A DNA stretch of 64,000 nt from Prionace glauca (taxonomy: Eukaryota > Chordata > Chondrichthyes > Carcharhiniformes > Carcharhinidae), in NCBI GenBank assembly GCA_037974335.1, contig CM075760.1, forward strand, positions 49,124,469 to 49,188,468. Reading direction: 5' to 3'. The notes under the pieces are model-generated. The model worked only from the letters and a program-made list of their open reading frames with translations. It searched no databases and had not been told where the DNA came from. Below, piece after piece: positions 57,116 to 64,000 of the stretch (the stretch's first letter is position 1; each line of letters starts with the position of its first letter). A program made the translations under genes and the position numbers.

Positions 57116-57129
57116 GCTGTACATGTCTA

Positions 57130-57197
57130 CAACAAATGTATGTGCGAGAGAGAGACAGAGAGAGAAGGAGGCAGGGGCAGACGCGGGGGGAGAGAGA

Positions 57198-57228
<31 letters not shown>

Positions 57229-57249
57229 AGGCAGGGGCAGAGGCGGGGG

Positions 57250-57282
<33 letters not shown>

Positions 57283-57290
57283 AGCCGTAA
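57130..57290. repeat. (GA)n tract with a duplicated GC-rich insert
   Basis: GA repeats in which aggaggcaggggcagacgcg... occurs twice, at about 57,166-57,198 and 57,228-57,258. Arg/Glu and Ser/Leu open frames across it are low-complexity artefacts. Confidence 0.9.
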
Positions 57291-57309
57291 ACCATTCCAC
57301 TTATGATGA

Positions 57310-57385
57310 ATAATCCACTGAGTGTTTCTAGCATTTTCTGTTCGGATCTCGGGCACCCACAGCATCTTGCTTTTGACCAACGAGA
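57310..57385 (+). repeat. SINE/LINE tail fragment
   Basis: Text gagtgtttctagcattttct then ggatctcgggcacccacagc matches the tail family at 8.8 kb. Confidence 0.5.
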
Positions 57386-58029
57386 TATTTGAACAGGTGA
57401 CTGAAAGGATGGCCAATACAGGGACAGTTTTATGGATTGACTTAGACGAGGAAAGTGAAATAAGGAGACTTAGGGAGGGAATTACAAAGCTTAGGCATAG
57501 GCAGATGAAGACATCCGAAAGTGAAAAATACTTTCGAAGGTAACAATACAAATTACAGAATATACATATATATATATATTCAAACATAACCTAACTGTCA
57601 ACACTCGTTCTGCGGCGATTTCGTTTTATTTCTCTCTGAAACAGATGAGTAATTAATGAATGGATAGATATTTAGCCTGTGGGAGCCCATCTGGCGATAT
57701 TGCGAGTACAGAATTCTGTCTCACACTGTCAGTGAATCTGTTGAGCGCTATAAATAAGACAGGTCAATCTTTATCTCTAAAGTCTGTGTCAAATTGACAC
57801 AGTGCAGTGCAATATTCAACTAATAAAATGTATCACAACGGTGGTTGTTTGAAGATATTGTAATGAGCACTGTACGATTATTAAGATATTGACCTGTCCC
57901 CGAACATCAGTGAATCACTGAGAAATTGTTCAAACTGAATATTACTCACACAATAACAGAGCAATTAGATTTTTCTCGCAGCCACTTATCGAAATTAGTA
58001 AAAATTAAACTTACTGCTCCAATCAAGAA
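57386..58029. other. No gene recognised
   Basis: A short open frame to 57,543 has no recognised domain. AT repeat at 57,560-57,580. Confidence 0.4.
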
Positions 58030-59065
58030 TGATTAGTGTCAGACAGGCACGCCCATATTATATCGGAATTGATAATATCTCGGCAGGCAACATATTCATG
58101 GTCGTATGTTAGATTAACAGAGACAGATGTTGGTGTCATTCAAAGAGACAAATCCCGTGTAATATAAAAAAGAGATGAGATCTGATGAAATATGAACAGA
58201 TCCGTGGTCTACTGTCATATTATTTGAGAGGATCTAATGCAGCACAAATAGAGAAATGGCCGAGGGTGGCATGACGAGAGAAATAACCGAATGTAGTGTA
58301 AAAAGAGACAAGAACTACTGTCATATAATTAAAGACTGGCTCTGGTACAACGCAAATAGAATAAATAAAGCGGCATTTTATGTAATGTAAACAAATATGA
58401 GATCTGTTGCAATAATGATTCAAGTGAGTCAAACTCAGTACATAAAGAGACATATCCTAGTGCATTGTAATCAATCTTCTGTATACTGCCCTCTTGCCAG
58501 TGAGTAACAGTCTCTTTCTAATCAGTAAAACATTCCCATTCATCACTTTGAGCGTCTGTATTAAATCTCCCATAAACTGCTCAGTTCTAAGGGAACCAAA
58601 CCAAGTGTTCACCTGTTCTGATAGTGCAGCTTATACACGATTAACGTCAAGCCCGATATGACCTTCTCTACCTCACCTATTCCCCCTTGTCATTTCATGA
58701 ATTGATGGAACTTTGACATGGATTCCCATGAATCACTGTCATTCTGTCAGAATAAGACTCAAGGCCAGGAGAAGACTTGCTTCTGACAGTTAAATGCCAG
58801 ACAACATATACATGGTCATGTGTTGAATTAGCAGAGATGTATGTAAATATACAAATCCTGTGTAATATAACCAGAGATGGGATCAGATGTAATAGGATCA
58901 GATCCGTGATCTACTCTAGTACTAATAGAGAGGAACTAATGTCTCATAAATAGAGAGATGGCTCAGTGTACATAACTGGAGAAATAACCTAATGTAGCAT
59001 AAATTAATTTGTAATGTATTCGTGCTATAAATGTATAGTGTAATATTGGACAGAGATCTCAGACT
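58030..59065. repeat. Degenerate ~50-bp tandem repeat
   Basis: Loose units (acaaatcctgtgtaatataa, agagatgrgatctgatg) at about 58,080-58,470 and 58,790-59,060, with unrelated sequence between. Confidence 0.6.
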
Positions 59066-60029
59066 TTAGGCACACTGAGGTAAATGTCATCATGCCAAAA
59101 CACATCTGTGATCAGTTAAGAATGGAAACAACATAATTTCTGAGTCAAATGGTAATGTATTCAATTCCCACAAGATACCTCGCGATCCAACCTGTGACCC
59201 AGTACTGAATGTTCAATTATTCCATTAATAAATGTGATGATATTTCAGTCTCAGGGGTAGTATAGCAATATCATTATTAAGTTAGTATTCCAGAAGCTTG
59301 GGACAGGAGTTCCAGTTCCACCCTGGCAGCTGGGGAATTTCAGCTCAGTTTATTGATAAAGACATCGTGTGTATTTCAAGGTTTGAAGTTTATTTCTTCG
59401 TCACATATGGGTTTACATTCACACTGTAATGAAGTTACTGTGACAATCATATATGGGCAAAGCTCATCTTTTTCTCGGATGTCTTTCAGGGGAGGAAATG
59501 TTACTTCTTAGTTAAAAGCTACATAAAATTACCAGAAGAAGAAACAAGCCTGAGGTTTCAGAGATTTTTAAAATTCAACAAAAAAAGTCCAAATAATCGA
59601 GGGGGAAAATAGAGAATGGGAGTAAAATTGCAGGGAACATAAAACTTTATTAGATTTATATCAACATCTGAAGAGAGGAGGATTGGTTAAGTTAAATGTA
59701 AATCGAGCCCGAATCCAGGGAATGTATATTGGGGAATAAAGAAATATTGAATGAATAGAACACTAAGTTTGACACTACCTTCACACAAGTATCATCCCAG
59801 AAATGTTCGGGAACCAAGGGGGTAGTTGTAAGACGGTATTGAGGGAAAGCAGTATTACTAAAATCATTCTGGGGAAAATAATAGGGTGAAATTCTGGTTG
59901 GTCACTCGGGCCTGGTAATCCCAGAACATGGAAGGAAATGGGCCAGGAAATGTTGGATACATTGCTGTCCATCTTCTAAAATTCTATACAGGCCGAAACA
60001 GTTCCTACAGGTTAGAGGGTGACAAATGT
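59066..60029. other. No gene; SINE tail scrap at 59,375-59,450
   Basis: The scrap reads tttgaagtttatttcttcgt ... tgtaatgaagttactgtgac. The remainder is unclassified. Confidence 0.5.
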
Positions 60030-60495
60030 AACCCCGATATATACAGAGAAAGAGAGAATAAAACTGATAAATTACAGACTGATTTCAGCATCAGTTAGAG
60101 ATTGTTATCAAATCCATGATAGGAAAATTGTTGGAAAACATGGACAGAGTTTGATGAAACCAGTGTGGGTTTAAGAAAGACATGTTTATCTTAACAAAAC
60201 TACTTGCATTTTTTAAGGGTGTAAATAATAGGTGGGGATGGGGGAAGTGGGAGTTCTTTCGGTTAGGGAGGGGGAGGGATGCAACCAGTTTACGTGGTGT
60301 ATTTGCACTTTCAGAAGATATTTCAGAAGGCTCTTCATAAAATATTGGTAGGCCCAATGAAAGCACGTGAGATGGGGAGTGATATGTTGGCCTCGGTATA
60401 GAATTCATTGACAGATAAGAAACAGAGAGTGGAAATAAATGGGTCTTCTTCCGAGTGACGGTCAGCTAACAGTGGGGTACCGCAGGGCCCCAAAT
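60030..60495 (+). mobile_element. Old CR1-type LINE relic
   Basis: Worn reverse-transcriptase text in sense: acaaatgtaaccccgatata, aattacagactgatttcagc, a degenerate KAF motif region near 60,310-60,340, and gtggggtaccgcagggcccc (remains of GVPQG). Truncated at 60,495 by a SINE. Confidence 0.7.
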
Positions 60496-60775
60496 GTTAA
60501 ATGTGTTCTTTCGTCACAAATAAATTTATGTTAACACTGTAATGAAGTTACTGTGAAAATTCCCGAGTCGCCACATTCCAGCATCTGTTCGGGTTACACT
60601 GAGGGAGAATTTAGCACGGCCCAATGCACCCTAACCAGGGCGTCTTTTGGACTATGGGAGGAAAGTGGAGCACCCGGAAGAAACCCATATAGACACGGGG
60701 AGAACGTGCAGACTCCGTACAGACAGTGACCCATGCCAGGAATCTCTCTTTCTTGAACAAGGTCATTGTCTGACA
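60496..60775 (-). mobile_element. tRNA-headed SINE, head missing
   Basis: In plus view: cacaaataaatttatgttaa, aatgaagttactgtgaaaat, gtgcagactccgtacagaca. Same family as 9,375-9,685; it ends before the tRNA-like head. Confidence 0.8.
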
Positions 60776-60789
60776 CTGTGTGGCGTGAA

Positions 60790-61870
60790 TGTTACTCTCC
60801 CCTCCTCAACCAAAGCCTGAATGTGTTCGAAGTCTTGCTGCATATGGACACGGACTGCTCCAGTATCTGAGGAGTCGCGAATGTGCTGAACAGTGTGCAA
60901 TCATTAGTGAACATCCCACTTCTGACCTTCTAATGAAGGGTGAAGATTAGGCCACACTATCCTGAGGAGTTCCTGCAGCAATACCGTGGGAGCTGATTGG
61001 CTTTCAACAACCCCAACCACCTTACTCTGTACTCGGTGTGACTGAAGCCAGTGGAATGTTTACCCCCGGATCCCCATTGACTGCAGATTGGCTCACGGTT
61101 CTTGATGCCATTATTGGTCAAGTGTTGTGTTGATGTGGAGGGTGGGCACTCTCACCTCATTAAAACAGCTATTTTCACTATATTTGGACTAAGTTTAAAT
61201 GATTTCTGGAACCGAATGCTCCTAGTGGAACCCAGACTGAGCTTCATTGAGTAGATTATTATTATTATTATTATTATTACTGATCGGTTGATCCTCGATA
61301 CTTTCTATTATTTTGATCGAGTGAGATCGCATTGGGCGATAATTGGCCGGGATGTATTTGCCCTTCCTTTTGCGATAGAACATGCCTGCTAATTTTCCAC
61401 ACTGTTGGGTATGTGATAGTGATGTAGCTATACTTTAATAGATTGGCCGGGGCGCAGCTCGCTCCAGAGCACGAATCATCATTATTATTGCTGAAATATT
61501 GTCAGGACCAATAATCCTTGCAGTGTCCAACCTCTTCAGCACAGGGTTAGGCCACAGATCAATCATGATCATATTGCATGGTGGAGCGGGCTCCCGGGCT
61601 CGAATGGTCTACTCCTGTTCCAATCTTATCCTGTGAAAGGCATTGAGCTGCTTGGAAACTGGCATCTGTGATGCTGGGGACCTCAGGAGGAGGCCGAGAT
61701 GGAAAATCCTCTCGGCACTTCTGGCGGAAGATTGTAGCAATTGTTTCAGTTTTGCTCTTCTCCATTTGCTGAGCTCTCACATCATTAAGAATTGAGGTTT
61801 TATTTGAGGCTCCTGCTGCTGTTAATTGCTTTAATGTCCACCACCATTCAGAACTGTATGTGGTAGAACT
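60790..61870 (-). mobile_element. Relic of the second LINE lineage, with a nested CR1 scrap
   Basis: On the minus strand part of it reads CREDFPSRPPPEVPSITDAS, which I recall as RVDDPSRPPPEVPSITDAS of a widespread shark LINE. Further along, plus-view text gggcgataattggccgggat and attttccacactgttgggta fits the antisense reverse transcriptase. At about 61,545-61,630 a CR1 3' end (ggccacagatcaatcatgat, ggtctactcctgttccaatc) is inserted in sense. Long dead. Confidence 0.7.
61252..61278. repeat. (ATT)n microsatellite
   Basis: Eight or so ATT units inside the LINE relic. Confidence 0.9.
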
Positions 61871-62259
61871 GCAAAGTTAGATCCTACCTGGAAAAATTCA
61901 GATCAAGGTGATGTATACATGGACATGTACTGGTGCAATACCAGTTTAAACAGCGTGCTATATGTTATAATATATTATAATCATGGACACGGTCCATTCT
62001 AACATATATACATATGGAGGCCAATTCAAAATGAACAGATGCAGTGTCCAGTGTATTGCGGCAGTTCATGCTTCATGTAATGTAACCCACCAAGATTTAT
62101 TTCCATCTGCTGGCAAAACTTTGTAATTACAGTTAGTGCGAAAATATCATTGTCAGGTATGATCTATGGTATCAATGTAACAAGAATTCACATCCATTAA
62201 TGTAATATTACTTCCTCTTCTGCAAGGTGCCAAAATTTATGGTGCAGTGAATTGTACAT
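61871..62259. other. No gene recognised
   Basis: Unclassified, with faint copies of the short degenerate repeat near 62,040. Confidence 0.4.
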
Positions 62260-63090
62260 GTCCGTTGCTGAATTATGCAGATGAAGTGGTGTACGGCAGG
62301 AATCTGTCTGGGGCCTCAATTATTTACAATATTCATTAAGGGCTTAGATAATGGGACAAAGAGTCAAATATCCAAATGATGGATCAAGATATAATTTGTA
62401 GAAGGGACAACGCTAAATTTAGTGGATGCCAAACAGGATTTGGGGTTCGGCACATAGTTTCTTAAACTGTCACGATCTGCTGCAAAAAATAATCATTAAG
62501 ACCAATGGAATGCCTCCCTTCATATCCAAAGGACTGGGGGATACGGAGACAGATGTTGTGCTCCAATTGTGCACAATCCTTGTTCAACCCCAATTAGAGC
62601 ACTGTGAGCAAGTATGGGCAACATATCTTTGGAAAAATGTTGACTCTGGACCGAGTTCAACGCAAGTTGCGAGGAGAGATTAGACGAATTTAGACATTTT
62701 TCTCTCGAATTCAGAAGGTTGAGGGCTGTTCTGATAGAAACCTATGAAATACCTACAGGGAAGGATTGTTTCCATTAGTTGAAGGTTCGAGGTTAAAAGG
62801 CCATCGTTGAAAAAAATAGGGAAAGGCCTTTCAGGAGAGTTGATAGAAAACATTAGTACATGTCGAGAGAGGTGAATGATTGGAACTCTCTTCGGCAATT
62901 GCCGGTGGGAGCTGGTACAATTGTTACATATAAGTCTGAGGTCTTCTTTAATTGAACAGGTGTATCAAGAGATATGGACTTAGCGAAGCCAAAATGGATT
63001 CAGCCACAGATCAGCCATGATCTCATTAAATGGTGGGGCCAGTTCGAGGAGCTGAGTGGCCTACTCCTGTGGCTATATTCCGATGTTGCC
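62260..63090 (+). mobile_element. Old CR1-type LINE relic
   Basis: Sense, very worn: gtacggcaggaatctgtctg, ggggcctcaattatttacaa, then a C-terminal stretch (VLQLCTILVQPQLEHCEQVW) and the 3' end (gccacagatcagccatgatc, ctgagtggcctactcctg). Many stops and shifts. Confidence 0.75.
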
Positions 63091-63534
63091 AGGGCAGCAT
63101 CAGATGAAAATGGCTGAATCCATGGGAATATATTTTTGTTGATTTTGGTTAAAAGGAGGGATGTTGCCCAGGGAGCTATTGGAGACCATGGGACTTTTAA
63201 TGTCCAGCTCAGCAAACATGGCGTTAGGGAAAATGTTCGTCATTCCATTTGAAATTTAGTTGGGTCTCTGAAGACTCCCAGGAAGCCAAGATGTATTTTT
63301 AAGTTGAAAGAAAATGTGTGTGTATGTGTGAAAGGGAAACAATTTCTGGGGAAGAATGGGAAGGACAGAATATATGTGTGTGCGTCTTTGTGTGTTGTCT
63401 GATAAATGTCATATAGTTTACAAATCAACAACACAATTAAAACCGGCATCCTTCCATTTCCAATAGAAAAGTTAGAATCACAGTAAACACATGTCCACGG
63501 TCGGCAAGTGGGAGGCTTTCAAGGGAAAACTGAA
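63091..63534. other. No gene recognised
   Basis: Unclassified, with a GT-rich stretch at 63,310-63,400. Confidence 0.4.
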
Positions 63535-64000
63535 AAGGTTGCAGGAAAGTTGGTTGGTTGTCAAATAGGAGGCAGAGAGTGGGAGACAATGGATGCTATT
63601 CGGATTGGCGGATGGTGACTAGTGGAGTGCCTCAGGGGTCGGTGCTGGGGCCTCAGCTATTTACCATTTATATAGATGATCTGGAGGAGGGAACCGAGTG
63701 TAGGGTGTCGAAATTTGCTGATGACACCAAGATCGTAGGAAAGGCAAATTGCGCGGAGGGTGTGGAGAGTCTGCAGAAGGATCTAGATAGGCTGGGCGAA
63801 TGGGCCAGGAAATGGCAAATGGAATTTAATGTTGGCAAGTGCGAAGTGGTCCACTTTGATAGGAATAATGGTAGGAAGGATTATCACTTACGTGGCGAAA
63901 AACTGCAGCAGGCGACGGTGCAGAGGGACCTCGGGATCCTTGTGCATGAGTCGCAAAAACACAGCTTGCAGGTGTAGCAGGTGATCAGGAAGGCGAATGG
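63535..64000 (+). mobile_element. CR1-type LINE, running off the window
   Basis: Open frame 63,558-63,977: MSNRRQRVGDNGCYSDWRMV, GVPQGSVLGPQLFTIYIDDL, KFADDTKIVG, RLGEWARKWQMEFNVGKCEV. A stop follows HSLQV near 63,977. Nearly identical in protein to the 24.1-27.6-kb LINE. It starts abruptly at aaatag gaggcagagag, so it is probably 5'-truncated. Confidence 0.9.

Noticed and set aside
57053-57587. Arg/Glu-rich and Ser/Leu-rich open frames
   Set aside because: Translations of the GA tract on each strand.

Overview
This is a vertebrate nuclear window, almost certainly from a cartilaginous fish (shark or ray). The best evidence is a compact immunoglobulin heavy-chain cluster in the V-D1-D2-J arrangement known from sharks. 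Supporting evidence is a two-exon GPR139-like receptor, CR1-type LINEs with (TTCTATG)n or (TTCTTATG)n tails, and the tRNA-headed SINEs common in shark DNA. Coding density is very low and most of the window is repeats. No retrovirus, LTR element or other capsid-bearing element was recognised.

Region 1, 1-15,380. An IgM-like cluster is read on the minus strand: leader and VH (4,513-4,023), D1 (3,618-3,603), D2 (3,225-3,214) and JH (2,821-2,774). The V, D and J pieces are about 380-405 bp apart and every recombination signal is recognisable. The constant exons were not found and should lie beyond position 1. The J-C intron holds a 450-bp tandem repeat. The rest is LINE and SINE debris plus two near-identical VH scraps at 14.7 and 15.3 kb.

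Region 2, about 15,381-56,640. A giant inverted duplication: left arm about 15,381-33,965, right arm about 39,299-56,640, and a 5.3-kb centre. Each arm carries, from the outside in, a (GT/CA) tract, an 84-bp satellite, an older LINE relic, a GPR139-like receptor, a tRNA-Glu-like sequence, a SINE, tRNA-Phe(GAA) and tRNA-Leu(AAG). The arms differ at roughly one base in twenty in the stretch compared by eye. Each has private LINE insertions, so this looks like a real, fairly old duplication and not a copied contig. The left receptor looks whole. The right one is split by a 1.4-kb LINE that happens to continue its reading frame into reverse transcriptase. The centre holds a larger CR1-like LINE, a SINE and an unidentified repeat.

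Region 3, 56,641-64,000. Degenerate short tandem repeats, a GA tract, SINE pieces and at least four LINE relics, the last of which runs off the window end. No host gene was recognised here.
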